This document shows, piece by piece, positions 1 to 8,252 of a stretch of DNA of 64,000 bases. Positions within the stretch are counted from its first letter, which is position 1. Every line of letters begins with the position of its first letter. Source of the stretch: Pseudomonas frederiksbergensis. GTDB taxonomy: Bacteria > Pseudomonadota > Gammaproteobacteria > Pseudomonadales > Pseudomonadaceae. Under the pieces are notes generated by a model. The model saw only the letters and a program-made list of their open reading frames with translations, was not told the origin of the DNA and did no database searches. The stretch covers positions 496,001 through 560,000 of the forward strand of contig NZ_MOBM01000038.1 in the NCBI RefSeq assembly GCF_003732275.1, written 5' to 3'. A program made the translations under genes and the position numbers.

Positions 1-660
1 AAGGAGGCGCTGAAAATCTGCGGTGAAGCGATGTGGGGCATGATGGCGATGGTCATCATTCTCGGCGGCATTCTCTCGGGCATCTTCACCGCCACCGAAT
101 CGGCGGCGATCGCGGTGCTGTGGTCGTTCTTCGTCACCATGTTCATCTACCGCGACTACAAGTGGAGTGAGCTGCCCAAGTTGATGCACCGCACGGTGCG
201 CACCATCTCGATCGTGATGATCCTGATCGGCTTCGCCGCCAGCTTCGGCTACATCATGACGCTGATGCAGATCCCGGCGAAGATCACCACGATGTTCCTG
301 ACCCTGTCGGACAACCGTTACGTGATCCTGATGTGCATCAACGTGATGCTGTTGTTGCTCGGCACGGTGATGGACATGGCGCCGCTGATCCTGATCCTCA
401 CGCCGATTCTGATGCCGGTGATTCTGGGCATTGGCGTGGACCCGGTGCAGTTCGGCATGATCATGCTGGTGAACCTGGGGATCGGCTTGATCACACCGCC
501 GGTGGGCGCGGTGCTGTTTGTCGGCTCGGCGGTGGGCAAGGTCAGCATCGAAAGCACCGTGAAAGCGCTGCTGCCGTTCTATGGCGTGCTGTTCCTGGTG
601 CTGATGGCCGTGACTTACATTCCCGCCATTTCGCTGTGGTTGCCGCATTTGGTGTTGTAA
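1..660 (+). CDS. TRAP transporter large permease (DctM family), C-terminal part
   Basis: The frame is open from the first base of the window, so the N-terminus lies upstream; about 219 residues are present. The product is a very hydrophobic polytopic inner-membrane protein. The stretches VMDMAPLILILTPILMP and NLGIGLITPPVG are typical of the DctM large permease of tripartite ATP-independent periplasmic transporters, which import organic acids such as C4-dicarboxylates or sugar acids with a periplasmic binding protein and a small permease. Those partners should lie upstream, outside the window. The substrate cannot be told from this fragment. The gene is followed by a REPIN and then an aldose epimerase, which may hint at a sugar or sugar-acid locus. 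Confidence 0.9.
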   Translation, partial: KEALKICGEAMWGMMAMVIILGGILSGIFTATESAAIAVLWSFFVTMFIYRDYKWSELPKLMHRTVRTISIVMILIGFAASFGYIMTLMQIPAKITTMFLTLSDNRYVILMCINVMLLLLGTVMDMAPLILILTPILMPVILGIGVDPVQFGMIMLVNLGIGLITPPVGAVLFVGSAVGKVSIESTVKALLPFYGVLFLVLMAVTYIPAISLWLPHLVL

Positions 661-680
661 CAACGGCTGGCAAATCTCCC

Positions 681-802
681 TGTGGCGAGGGAGCTTGCTC
701 CCGTTGGCTCGCGCAGCGGGCCCCAGCAATCTTCCCGAGGGACCGAGTTATCTGGATTTACGACTGCTTCGCAGCCGAACGGGAGCAAGCTCCCTCGCCA
801 CA
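681..802. repeat. REPIN, TGTGGCGAGGGAGC family
   Basis: Two REP units face each other: TGTGGCGAGGGAGCTTGCTC at the left and its inverse at the right, with a GCTTCGCAGCCG inner element. It fills the gap between the TRAP permease and the aldose epimerase gene. Confidence 0.9.
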
Positions 803-832
803 AAAAACCTCATGCAGCCAATGAAGATCGCC

Positions 833-1687
833 ATGACGCCAACACTCCTGGAACTCGAAGACGAACTCACCCGCCTCACCCTCGCCCCGGCACTCGGGGC
901 GGGCATCGTCAACTGGACGGTACGCAGCACCGGCCAACCGCTGTTGCGTCACAGTGACCAACACGCCTTGAACACCGGCCTGCCCGGCAAACTCGCCTGC
1001 TATCCCCTGGCGCCGTGGTCGAACCGTATCGCCGAAGGCGGTTTCGATTGCCCGGATCGCTGGCTGGCGCTGACGCCCAACAGCCTCACCGATCCCCTGC
1101 CGATCCATGGCAGTGCCTGGCAACAGCCGTGGCAGATCGTCTCCCTGCAACTCGACAGCACCACACCCTTCGCTTATTGCGCAAGGCAACGTTTCCATCT
1201 GAGCGAGGGCAAGCTGAGCATCGATTTACAGGTCACCCACCTGGCCGAACACGCCGCCTGGCATGGGCTCGGTTTACATCCCTACTTCCCCCGCACCGCA
1301 GGCACTCGGTTGCAGGCACAGGCGCGGCAGGTCTGGTTGTGCGACAGCACAAAACTGCCAACACAACTCACTTCGATACCCAAGGATTGGGACTTCAGCC
1401 AGCCCCGGGCATTAGCCGAAACGCTGGTGGACAACGGCTTTTGCGAATGGGACGGCCGCTGCCTGATCCAGCAACCCGAGCTGGGTTATGAACTGGAATG
1501 CCAGGCCACCGGCAGCGACTACTACCTGCTCTACTGCCCCGTAGGCCTGGAATTTTTCTGCATCGAACCGGTGAGCCACCCGGTCAATGCCCATCACTTG
1601 CCGGGTCGGCCAGGGTTGCGTTTGCTGGAGCAAGGCCAATCTGCCGAGCTCGGTTTCAGCCTGCGCTATCGCTACGCCAACAACTGA
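833..1687 (+). CDS. Aldose 1-epimerase family protein
   Basis: The product of about 284 residues matches the galactose mutarotase-like fold. It begins with LTLAPALGAGIVNW, continues with a YPLAPWSNRI motif (sugar-binding Asn-Arg) and has GLGLHPYFPR (catalytic-region His) in the middle. Members interconvert alpha and beta anomers of aldoses or bind phosphorylated hexoses; the exact sugar is unknown. The frame stays open upstream into the REPIN, so I chose ATG 833, which has GAAG six bases upstream; ATG 812 and 821 are alternatives. The 3' end overlaps the convergent kinase gene by 16 bp. It may belong with the upstream TRAP system rather than with the alcohol-oxidation island. Confidence 0.8.
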   Translation: MTPTLLELEDELTRLTLAPALGAGIVNWTVRSTGQPLLRHSDQHALNTGLPGKLACYPLAPWSNRIAEGGFDCPDRWLALTPNSLTDPLPIHGSAWQQPWQIVSLQLDSTTPFAYCARQRFHLSEGKLSIDLQVTHLAEHAAWHGLGLHPYFPRTAGTRLQAQARQVWLCDSTKLPTQLTSIPKDWDFSQPRALAETLVDNGFCEWDGRCLIQQPELGYELECQATGSDYYLLYCPVGLEFFCIEPVSHPVNAHHLPGRPGLRLLEQGQSAELGFSLRYRYANN

Positions 1688-3399
1688 GTCAGCACTGCGC
1701 GCAATTTGCCGGGCTTCACTGGTTTGTTCAGCAGCGGCGCGTCGAGGCGCTGCAATGAGCGCCGACATTGGTCGGTGCGGTCGGCGGTGATGATCACCGC
1801 CGGAATCGCCTGGCTGAAATGCTCGCGCAAATGCCGAACCACCTCACAACCCACTACCCCGTGATCCAGGTGATAGTCCGCCAGAATCAGTTCCGGGGCC
1901 TGTCCCTGCAAAGCCACTAGTGCCGTGGCCTCGTCGGTGGCGGTGACCACCTCGCAGCCCCACTGCCCGAGCAGCGCGCTCATGCTTTCAAGAATGCTGA
2001 CTTCGTTGTCCAGCACCAACAGGCGCCGGCCCGGCAACGGGTTGCCGGTACTCGGTTGCGGCGCGACCTGACTGATCGGCAGTGGAACCTCATGGGAAAT
2101 CGGTACTTCGATGCTGAACATCGAACCACGCCCCGGCTGCGAATGAACCTGAATCCTGTAGTCGAGGATCTTGGCGATGCGTTCGACAATCGCCAGTCCC
2201 AGGCCCACGCCCTTGCGATCGGCGGCGCGCCCGACGTCCAGTTGGTTGAATTCGAGGAAGATCGAGTCAAGACGATCCGCAGGAATCCCGCGCCCGGTGT
2301 CCCAGACTTCGAGACGCAGCGCATCGCCCCGGCGTCTTGCCCCCAGCAGAATGCAGCCTTCGTCGGTGTAGCGGCAGGCATTGCTGAGGAAGTTGCGCAG
2401 GATTCGGGTCATCAGGCGCAAGTCGGTATGAATGGCGTAATCGCCCATGCGCACCCGCAGGTTCAACCCGGCTGCCGCGGCCACCGACTGAAACTCCGAG
2501 ACCAGTGGCGCGAACAATTCGTCGAGGCGGTACAGGGCAATGTCCGGCTTCACCGCGGCCTGATCGAGCCGGGAAATATCCAGCAGATCGGTGAGCAAGT
2601 CTTCAGCCCCCTCCAGCGCCTGATGCGTGCGTTCCACCAGCACCTGCTCGACGTCGGGCAGTTTGCGTTCGCGCAAGGTCGAGATCAGCAAACGCGCAGC
2701 GTTGAGCGGTTGCAGCAAGTCGTGACTGGCGGCGGCGAGGTATTTGTCCTTGCTGCGATTGGCGGCTTCGGCGGCATCACGGGCATCGCGCAAGGCTTCT
2801 GCGATCTGTTTGCGCTGGGTGATCTGCTGTTGCAGGTTGCGGTTGGCGTCCAGTAACTCGTTGGTGCGCGCGGTGACCCGCTGCTCCAGTTCGTCATTGA
2901 GTTGTTGCAGGCGCTGCTGAGCCAGTTTTCGCTCGGTGATGTCGGCGACAAAGCCCTCCACCAAACCTTCCTGATCCGGTTTGAGCAGCAAGTTCATCAA
3001 TACGTCGAGGACGCTGCCGTCCTTGCGCCGCAGCTGAGTTTCATAGCCCAGCAGGCTGCGCTCGCGCTGGAGGATTTCGCCGATGCTTTCCAGCTCTTGC
3101 GCCCCGCCGACGAACAACGTGCCCGCCAGGTCCGTCAGGGAAAACAGCACCTCCTGCGGGTTTTGATAGCCAAGCATTCGCGCCAGCGCCGGGTTGGCGG
3201 CGCGCATGCCCTCCAGCAGGCTGGCCTGGAAGATCCCGTGTACCGCGTTTTCGAATAGCCATTTGTAGCGGTTGCGTTCGGTTTCCAGTTCATCCAGGCG
3301 CGCAGCCAGTTCCGGGTAATGACTCTTGCGCGCCGAGTGGTTGCCCAAGCCGAGTAACCCGGCCAGCGCCCGTTGTTGCTCGTCAGAGGGCTTCGCCAT
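1672..3399 (-). CDS. ercS: PAS-containing hybrid histidine kinase, ErcS-like
   Basis: This is a 575-residue cytosolic kinase with no membrane segments. In order it has an N-terminal helical part, a PAS domain (about 45-155), a coiled coil (about 160-215), HisKA with H-box AAASHDLLQPLNAARL, HATPase with DTGRGIPADRLDSIF and KGVGLGLAIV, and a C-terminal receiver with phospho-acceptor Asp in LILADYHLDHG. The H-box is like that of NahK/ErcS'. In P. aeruginosa ErcS and ErcA lie at the end of the exa/pqq cluster and act in control of ethanol oxidation; the same arrangement here supports the name. It overlaps the 3' end of ercA by 17 bp, so the two are probably co-transcribed. The signal sensed is unknown. 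Confidence 0.85.
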   Translation of the reverse strand: MAKPSDEQQRALAGLLGLGNHSARKSHYPELAARLDELETERNRYKWLFENAVHGIFQASLLEGMRAANPALARMLGYQNPQEVLFSLTDLAGTLFVGGAQELESIGEILQRERSLLGYETQLRRKDGSVLDVLMNLLLKPDQEGLVEGFVADITERKLAQQRLQQLNDELEQRVTARTNELLDANRNLQQQITQRKQIAEALRDARDAAEAANRSKDKYLAAASHDLLQPLNAARLLISTLRERKLPDVEQVLVERTHQALEGAEDLLTDLLDISRLDQAAVKPDIALYRLDELFAPLVSEFQSVAAAAGLNLRVRMGDYAIHTDLRLMTRILRNFLSNACRYTDEGCILLGARRRGDALRLEVWDTGRGIPADRLDSIFLEFNQLDVGRAADRKGVGLGLAIVERIAKILDYRIQVHSQPGRGSMFSIEVPISHEVPLPISQVAPQPSTGNPLPGRRLLVLDNEVSILESMSALLGQWGCEVVTATDEATALVALQGQAPELILADYHLDHGVVGCEVVRHLREHFSQAIPAVIITADRTDQCRRSLQRLDAPLLNKPVKPGKLRAVLTQLLA

Positions 3400-4546
3400 A
3401 GACGACCTCGACGTCGCGCTGACTGGATTCGCGCGGGTTGGTAAGGATGCACGGGTCGTGCATGGCGTGTTGCGACAGGAACGGAATGTCCGCCGTACTC
3501 ACCCCGTGCAGACCGAGGGTTTCGTGGAAGCCGATGGCGTGTTTAAGGGCGATCAGGTGTTCGACCAGCCGCCCGCAAATCTGCCGGTGATTGAGGCCAC
3601 GGCAATCGATGCCGAACGTCTCGGCAATCACCTTGAAGCGCTCGGGCGCCGAGCTGTAGTTGAACGCCACCACGTGTTCCACCAGCACCGCATTGCACAG
3701 GCCATGGGGCAGATCGAGGAAGCCGCCGAGGCTGTGAGACATGGCGTGCACCGCGCCAAGGATCGCGTTGGAGAAAGCCAGCCCGGCCTGCATGCTGCCG
3801 AGCATGATTTTTTCCCGCAGGGCGATGTCGCTGGGGTTGGCGATCATTTGCACCAGATTGCCGTTGATCAGCCGCATCGCCTCCAGCGCATGAGGGTCGG
3901 TGAGCGGCCCGTGACCGGTGGAGACGAAGGCTTCGATGGCATGGACCAACGCGTCGATGCCGGTACAGGCCGACAGGAACGGGTCCATGCTCAGGGTGGT
4001 TTCCGGGTCGATCAGCGACACGTCCGGCACCGCGGCTTTGCTGACGATGGAGAATTTCATGCGTTCTTGCTGATTGGAGATGATCACGAACTGCGACACG
4101 TCGGCCGAAGTGCCGGCGGTGGTCGGGATCAGGATCAGCGGCGGGCTGGGCATGCGCAACATGTCCACGCCCTCGAATTCGAGGATGTTGCGCCCGTGGG
4201 CGACGACGATGCCGATGCCCTTGCCGCAATCCATCGGGCTACCGCCGCCGATCGCCACGATCACATCGCAGTGATTCTCCCGGTACAACTCGGCGCCGAG
4301 CATGACCTCTTCGATCCGCGGGTTGGGCGAAACGTCGCTATACAAAAAGAAATCAATACCCTGGGCTTGCAGGCTGGCCTCGACATCGGCGACCCAACCG
4401 GCGGCAATCACACCGGGATCGCTGACCACCAGCACCTTGCGGGCGCCGAAGGTCTTGGCGTAGTTGCCGACGTTATGCCGACAGCCGGCACCGAAGATGA
4501 TTTCAGGCGAAACGAATTTACGCAGCTGGCTGAGATTCTGGCTCAT
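3383..4546 (-). CDS. ercA: Iron-containing alcohol dehydrogenase, ErcA-like
   Basis: The 387-residue product is a group III (iron-type) alcohol dehydrogenase. It carries the GGGSPMDCGKGIG nucleotide-binding motif, TTAGTSADVSQF, and His residues in the C-terminal half (HAMSHSLGG, DLPHGLCNA) that match the family's metal site. In P. aeruginosa and P. putida relatives (ErcA, PedK/YiaY) sit beside the PQQ-alcohol dehydrogenase genes and are reported to affect regulation of the system as well as being oxidoreductases. ATG 4546 was chosen because it has an AGG seven bases upstream and gives the normal family length; upstream codons run into a REPIN. The kinase gene overlaps its 3' end. Confidence 0.9.
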   Translation of the reverse strand: MSQNLSQLRKFVSPEIIFGAGCRHNVGNYAKTFGARKVLVVSDPGVIAAGWVADVEASLQAQGIDFFLYSDVSPNPRIEEVMLGAELYRENHCDVIVAIGGGSPMDCGKGIGIVVAHGRNILEFEGVDMLRMPSPPLILIPTTAGTSADVSQFVIISNQQERMKFSIVSKAAVPDVSLIDPETTLSMDPFLSACTGIDALVHAIEAFVSTGHGPLTDPHALEAMRLINGNLVQMIANPSDIALREKIMLGSMQAGLAFSNAILGAVHAMSHSLGGFLDLPHGLCNAVLVEHVVAFNYSSAPERFKVIAETFGIDCRGLNHRQICGRLVEHLIALKHAIGFHETLGLHGVSTADIPFLSQHAMHDPCILTNPRESSQRDVEVVYGEAL

Positions 4547-4677
4547 TGGAAAGCCTGTTTTTATTGTTTTGGAAGGTAAAGTCCACACTAAAGCATCCGG
4601 CTGCGAATGCAATCAGACCAATGGATAGCGAGCCAGCCCGGGGGTGCACTCCGATTTCAGATTCACCGAAGATCCCC

Positions 4678-4766
4678 TGTGGGAGCGAGCCTGCTCGCGA
4701 TGGCTGTCTTCCAGTCAATATGATGTTGTCTGACACTCCGCCATCGCGAGCAGGCTCGCTCCCACA
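4678..4766. repeat. REPIN, TGTGGGAGCGAGCC family
   Basis: Inverted pair of TGTGGGAGCGAGCCTGCTCG units enclosing about 45 bases, located between pqqE and ercA. Confidence 0.92.
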
Positions 4767-4784
4767 GGGTTCTGTGTTCACAAC

Positions 4785-5918
4785 TCATCCGCGATAAATC
4801 AGTCGCGAAGCCTTTTCATTGCGCAAGGTCAGGTGCTCCATGCCCTGCCCCGGCACGTCGGCGTCGTCCCGAGCCTTGAGAATAACGTCGTGCTGCGGCG
4901 ACTTGCTGCACACCGGGTCGGCGTTGGCGGCATCACCGGTGAGCATGAACGCCTGGCAGCGGCAGCCGCCGAGGTCCTTGTGCTTTTCATCGCAGGAACG
5001 GCATGGCTCTTTCATCCAGTCATCGCCGCGAAAACGGTTGAAACCGAAGGAGTCGTTCCAGATGTGTTCGATGCTGTGCTCACGCACGTTGGGAAACTGC
5101 ACCGTCAGCTGGCGGGCGCTATGACAGGGCAACGCCGTGCCGTCCGGGGTGATGTCGAGAAACAGGTTGGCCCAGCCATTCATGCAGGTCTTGGGGCGTT
5201 CTTCGTAGTAATCCGGGGTGACGAAAATCAGCTTGCACGGGTGGCCCTCGGCCTCAAGCCGCTGGCGGTATTCATTGGTGATGCGCTCGGCGCGCTGCAA
5301 CTGTTCGCGGGTCGGCAACAGGCCGATGCGATTCAGTTCAGCCCAACCGTAGAACTGACACGTCGCCAACTCGACGAAATCCGCCTCCAGCTCCAGGCAC
5401 AGTTCGATGATCTGCGCGATCTGGTCGATGTTGTGCCGATGGGTGACGAAGTTCAGCACCATCGGGTAGCCCTGGGCCTTCACCGCCCGAGCCATGGCCA
5501 GTTTCTGGGCGAAGGCCTTGCGCGAGCCGGCGAGCAGATTGTTCACCTCTTCGTCGGCGGCCTGAAAGCTGATCTGGATATGGTCCAGCCCGGCGACTTT
5601 AAAGTCGCGGACCTTCTGTTCGGTCAGGCCGATACCCGAGGTGATCAGGTTGGTGTAGTAACCCATGTCCCGCGCGGCCTTGATCAGCTCGGCCAGGTCC
5701 TGGCGCACCAACGGCTCGCCCCCGGAAAAACCCAGTTGTGCAGCGCCCATCTCCCGCGCCTCGCGGAACACCCGAATCCACTCTTCTGTGCTCAACTCCT
5801 CACCCTGTTGGGCGAAGTCCAGCGGGTTGGAGCAATACGGGCATTGCAGCGGGCAACGATAGGTCAGCTCCGCCAGCAACCACAGCGGTGGGCCGGGTTG
5901 CTGTTCGATCTGGCTCAC
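4785..5918 (-). CDS. pqqE: PqqE, radical SAM PqqA peptide cyclase
   Basis: This 377-residue radical SAM enzyme forms the Glu-Tyr carbon-carbon crosslink in PqqA, the first step of PQQ synthesis. It has the CPLQCPYCSN cluster motif (CxxxCxxC) near residue 20, GFSGGEPLVRQDL, and a C-terminal SPASM region with CMNGWANLF, CRSCDEKHKDLGGCRCQAF and a final DPVC. The start is a GTG at 5918 whose bases overlap the pqqC stop (GTGA), with GGGGGA just upstream. Translation upstream of that GTG is an Arg/Pro-rich shadow of pqqC. In other Pseudomonas clusters pqqD stands between pqqC and pqqE; here it is absent, so the peptide chaperone PqqD must come from elsewhere. Confidence 0.95.
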   Translation of the reverse strand: MSQIEQQPGPPLWLLAELTYRCPLQCPYCSNPLDFAQQGEELSTEEWIRVFREAREMGAAQLGFSGGEPLVRQDLAELIKAARDMGYYTNLITSGIGLTEQKVRDFKVAGLDHIQISFQAADEEVNNLLAGSRKAFAQKLAMARAVKAQGYPMVLNFVTHRHNIDQIAQIIELCLELEADFVELATCQFYGWAELNRIGLLPTREQLQRAERITNEYRQRLEAEGHPCKLIFVTPDYYEERPKTCMNGWANLFLDITPDGTALPCHSARQLTVQFPNVREHSIEHIWNDSFGFNRFRGDDWMKEPCRSCDEKHKDLGGCRCQAFMLTGDAANADPVCSKSPQHDVILKARDDADVPGQGMEHLTLRNEKASRLIYRG

Positions 5919-6667
5919 AGGGTGATCCCCCGATGCCAGACCTGCTCGGTGGTGACGGTGTGATACGGTGGGCGATCCAGCTCGTAGGCCATGCTCATCG
6001 CGTCGAGCATGCTCCACAGCACATCGAGCTTGAACTGCAGAATCTCCAGCATGCGTTGCTGGCCTTCGACCGTGACGTAGTGCGCCAGGGTGATGCGCAA
6101 ACCATGCTCGACATCGCGCCGGGCCTGGCTCAGACGCGTACGGAAATAGTCGTAACCGGCCGGGTCGATCCATGGGTAATGGGTGGGCCAGGCGTCGAGC
6201 CGGGACTGGTGGATTTGTGGCGCGAACAGTTCGGTCAGGGAACTGCTGGCCGCTTCTTGCCAGCGAGCGCGGCGGGCGAAATTGACGTAGGCGTCCACGG
6301 CGAAACGTACGCCCGGCAGCACCCGTTCTTGCGAGAGGATTTGTTCGCGATCCAGCCCCACTGCTTCGCCCAATCGTAGCCACGCTTCGATGCCGCCTTC
6401 ACTGCCGGGGACGCCGTCGTGGTCGAGAATCCGTTGCAGCCATTCCCGGCGCACGTCGCGGTCCGGGCAATTGGCGAGGATGGCGGCATCCTTGAGCGGG
6501 ATGTTCACCTGGTAATAGAAGCGATTGGCGACCCAGCCCTGAATCTGCTCGCGGGTGGCGCGCCCGGCGTACATGGCTTGGTGGAACGGGTGGTGGATAT
6601 GGTAATAGGCACCCTTGGCGCGCAGGGCGGCTTCGAATTGGGCGGGGGTCATTGCTTTGCTAGTCAT
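5915..6667 (-). CDS. pqqC: PqqC, pyrroloquinoline-quinone synthase
   Basis: PqqC is a cofactorless oxidase of the haem-oxygenase-like fold that performs the final eight-electron oxidation and ring closure to PQQ. The 250-residue protein has the usual length and conserved segments (GAYYHIHHPFH, NRFYYQVNIPLKDAAILANC, ILDHDG, ITLAHYVT, WSMLDAM, YELDRPPYH). ATG 6667 is preceded by GGAG at good spacing. A REPIN separates it from the upstream pqqB stop by 152 bases, so pqqC may not be tightly coupled to pqqAB. The 3' end overlaps pqqE by 4 bp. Confidence 0.95.
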   Translation of the reverse strand: MTSKAMTPAQFEAALRAKGAYYHIHHPFHQAMYAGRATREQIQGWVANRFYYQVNIPLKDAAILANCPDRDVRREWLQRILDHDGVPGSEGGIEAWLRLGEAVGLDREQILSQERVLPGVRFAVDAYVNFARRARWQEAASSSLTELFAPQIHQSRLDAWPTHYPWIDPAGYDYFRTRLSQARRDVEHGLRITLAHYVTVEGQQRMLEILQFKLDVLWSMLDAMSMAYELDRPPYHTVTTEQVWHRGITL

Positions 6668-6716
6668 GGCGGTTCTCCGGGGAATAACCGTGTGTTCTGT
6701 ATTGTCTGGTCTGGCC

Positions 6717-6809
6717 CATCGCGAGCAGGCTCGCTCCCACAATGGACCTGCTTTGCACAGAAAATTGGATACGACCCGGACTCCTGTGGGAGCGAGCCTG
6801 CTCGCGATG
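6717..6809. repeat. REPIN inside the pqq operon
   Basis: CATCGCGAGCAGGCTCGCTC and its inverse, in the opposite (outward) order to most copies here, fill the pqqB-pqqC gap. Confidence 0.9.
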
Positions 6810-6819
6810 GGGCCATCAG

Positions 6820-7734
6820 CTACAACACAATGTCCATGCCGTCATAAGCCACTTCAATCCCACGCCGCTCCAGCAAGGCACGCTCGGCCGAGTCTTCATC
6901 GAGGATCGGGTTGGTGTTGTTGATGTGGATCAGCACCTTGCGCTGGCGATTGAAGCCCTCCAGCACGTCGAGCATGCCGCCGGGGCCGCTTTGCGGCAGG
7001 TGGCCCATTTCGCTGCCCAGGCTCTGGCCGACTTCGCACGCGCGCATTTCATCGTCGCGCCACAGCGTGCCGTCCAGCAGCAGGCAGTCGGCGCGCTGCA
7101 TCCAGCTCAACACCTCGGCGTCGACCTGCCCCAGCCCCGGCGCATAGAAAACCGATGCACCGCTGCGCAGGTCTTCGATGAACAGGCCGATGGTGTCGCC
7201 CGGTTGCGGGTTGCCACGGTTGGGAGAATACGGCGGTGCATTGCTGACCAACGGAATCGCGCGAAATTGCAGGTGTGGGCAGGCAGCGATACTGAACGGC
7301 TCGCGGTCCAGCCCGATGGGTTGCCACTGCAAGCCACCGTTCCAGTGTTTGAGCATGGCGAACAAGGGAAAGCCGCTGCTCAGGTCTTCGTGAACCCGCT
7401 CGGTGCACCAGACCGAATGCGGGCAACCTTCGCGCAGGCTCAACAGCCCGGTGCAATGGTCGATCTGACTGTCCAGCAGGACGACACCGGCAATCGCCGT
7501 GTCACGCAAGCGTCGGGCCGGTTGCATCGCCGGGAAGCTTTCGAGTTGCGCGCGAATGTCCGGTGAAGCATTGCAGAGCACCCACTCCACACCGTCGTCG
7601 CTCAGGGCAATGGACGACTGCGTGCGGCGTTGCGCGCGCAGGTTGCCGTTGCGCATGGCGGCGCATTGACGGCAGTTGCAGTTCCATTGCGGAAAACCGC
7701 CGCCAGCGGCGGAACCGAGAACGCGGATGTGCAT
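6820..7734 (-). CDS. pqqB: PqqB, PQQ biosynthesis metallo-hydrolase-fold protein
   Basis: The 304-residue protein has the normal PqqB length and begins with MHIRVLGSAAGGGFPQWNCNC, the strongly conserved N-terminus with a zinc-binding CxCxxC cluster (residues about 18-23). It has a metallo-beta-lactamase fold with LLDSQIDHCTGLL and a C-terminal HINNTNPILDE motif. PqqB hydroxylates tyrosine in the processed Glu-Tyr intermediate. The start at 7734 was chosen because it gives exactly this N-terminus; the upstream extension is not conserved in character. It lies 55 bases downstream of pqqA in the same direction. Confidence 0.95.
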   Translation of the reverse strand: MHIRVLGSAAGGGFPQWNCNCRQCAAMRNGNLRAQRRTQSSIALSDDGVEWVLCNASPDIRAQLESFPAMQPARRLRDTAIAGVVLLDSQIDHCTGLLSLREGCPHSVWCTERVHEDLSSGFPLFAMLKHWNGGLQWQPIGLDREPFSIAACPHLQFRAIPLVSNAPPYSPNRGNPQPGDTIGLFIEDLRSGASVFYAPGLGQVDAEVLSWMQRADCLLLDGTLWRDDEMRACEVGQSLGSEMGHLPQSGPGGMLDVLEGFNRQRKVLIHINNTNPILDEDSAERALLERRGIEVAYDGMDIVL

Positions 7735-7789
7735 GGGATGGCTCCAGAAGGCAGGCCCGGCCAACGCGACGGCTGACCGGGCGATCAAA

Positions 7790-7861
7790 TCAACGGTTGG
7801 CGAAATACATCGTCACTTCGAAGCCAATGCGCAGATCGGTAAACGCGGGTTTATTCCACAT
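7790..7861 (-). CDS. pqqA: PqqA, PQQ precursor peptide (23 aa)
   Basis: This short gene encodes MWNKPAFTDLRIGFEVTMYF plus Ala-Asn-Arg. The crosslinked pair is Glu15 and Tyr19, with the invariant three-residue spacing, and the GFEVTMYF core is that of known PqqA peptides. It is ribosomally made, bound by PqqD, crosslinked by PqqE and cut out to form PQQ. It is the first gene of the pqqABCE group, 391 bases from the next gene upstream, and a YTWRGTAS promoter motif lies 101-107 bases upstream of its start. Confidence 0.95.
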   Translation of the reverse strand: MWNKPAFTDLRIGFEVTMYFANR

Positions 7862-7956
7862 GGGTCAATCCTCTTCTTGTGCCGGGCAATTCCGGTAAGA
7901 CCATTAATGCACGGGGGATGGGATGACCGAATGCTACTTTCGAAGGAGGTTGTGGG

Positions 7957-7968
7957 GTGCGTTGGTAG
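7957..7968. promoter_or_regulatory. Candidate shared operator upstream of pqqA
   Basis: Reads GTGC-GTTG-GTAG. The GTTGGTAG half matches the YTWRGTAS motif found before six other promoters of the island; the left half-site is poor. A second weak copy, CTAC-TTTC-GAAG, is at 7934-7945. Confidence 0.45.
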
Positions 7969-8005
7969 GGGGTGTTGCGCAGGTCCTGGAAACACACAAA
8001 ACCAA

Positions 8006-8094
8006 TGTGGGAGCGAGCCTGCTCGCGATGGCGGGATGTCAGTCAACCTTGATGCTGAATGTGCTGGCGTCATCGCGAGCAGGCTCGCTCCCAC
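8006..8094. repeat. REPIN, TGTGGGAGCGAGCC family
   Basis: Inverted pair of GTGGGAGCGAGCCTGCTCGC units. Confidence 0.92.
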
Positions 8095-8139
8095 CTTTGA
8101 ACTGCGTTACCCGGCAATGACTGACAGACACAAATCCAC

Positions 8140-8229
8140 TGTGGCAGCGGGCTTGCCCGCGATGGCGCCATCACATTCAACACATTCGTTGACTGACAGT
8201 TCACTATCGCGGGCAAGCCCGCTCCCACA
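8140..8229. repeat. REPIN, TGTGGCAGCGGGCTTGCC variant
   Basis: Inverted pair of the related GCGGGCTTGCCCGCGATGG variant, 45 bases from the previous REPIN, so two families stand side by side. Confidence 0.9.
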
Positions 8230-8252
8230 GGTTTCAATGGTGTTCTTGCGGG

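Larger units (their letters stand above)
7862..8252. other. pqqA promoter region and two REPINs
   Basis: The gap between pqqA and the aldehyde dehydrogenase gene holds the pqqA leader with an AAGAGGATTGA ribosome-binding region, the motif site at 7957-7968, and two REPINs next to the aldehyde dehydrogenase stop codon. I see no further gene in it. Confidence 0.7.

Noticed and set aside
333..824. A 163-codon plus-strand frame across the TRAP permease and REPIN
   Set aside because: It is out of frame with the permease and runs through the REP sequence; composition is that of a shadow.
4785..6383. An apparent N-terminally extended PqqE (possible PqqD-PqqE fusion)
   Set aside because: The upstream 155 codons overlap pqqC in another frame, are Arg/Pro rich and show no PqqD motif; the GTG start at 5918 explains PqqE fully.
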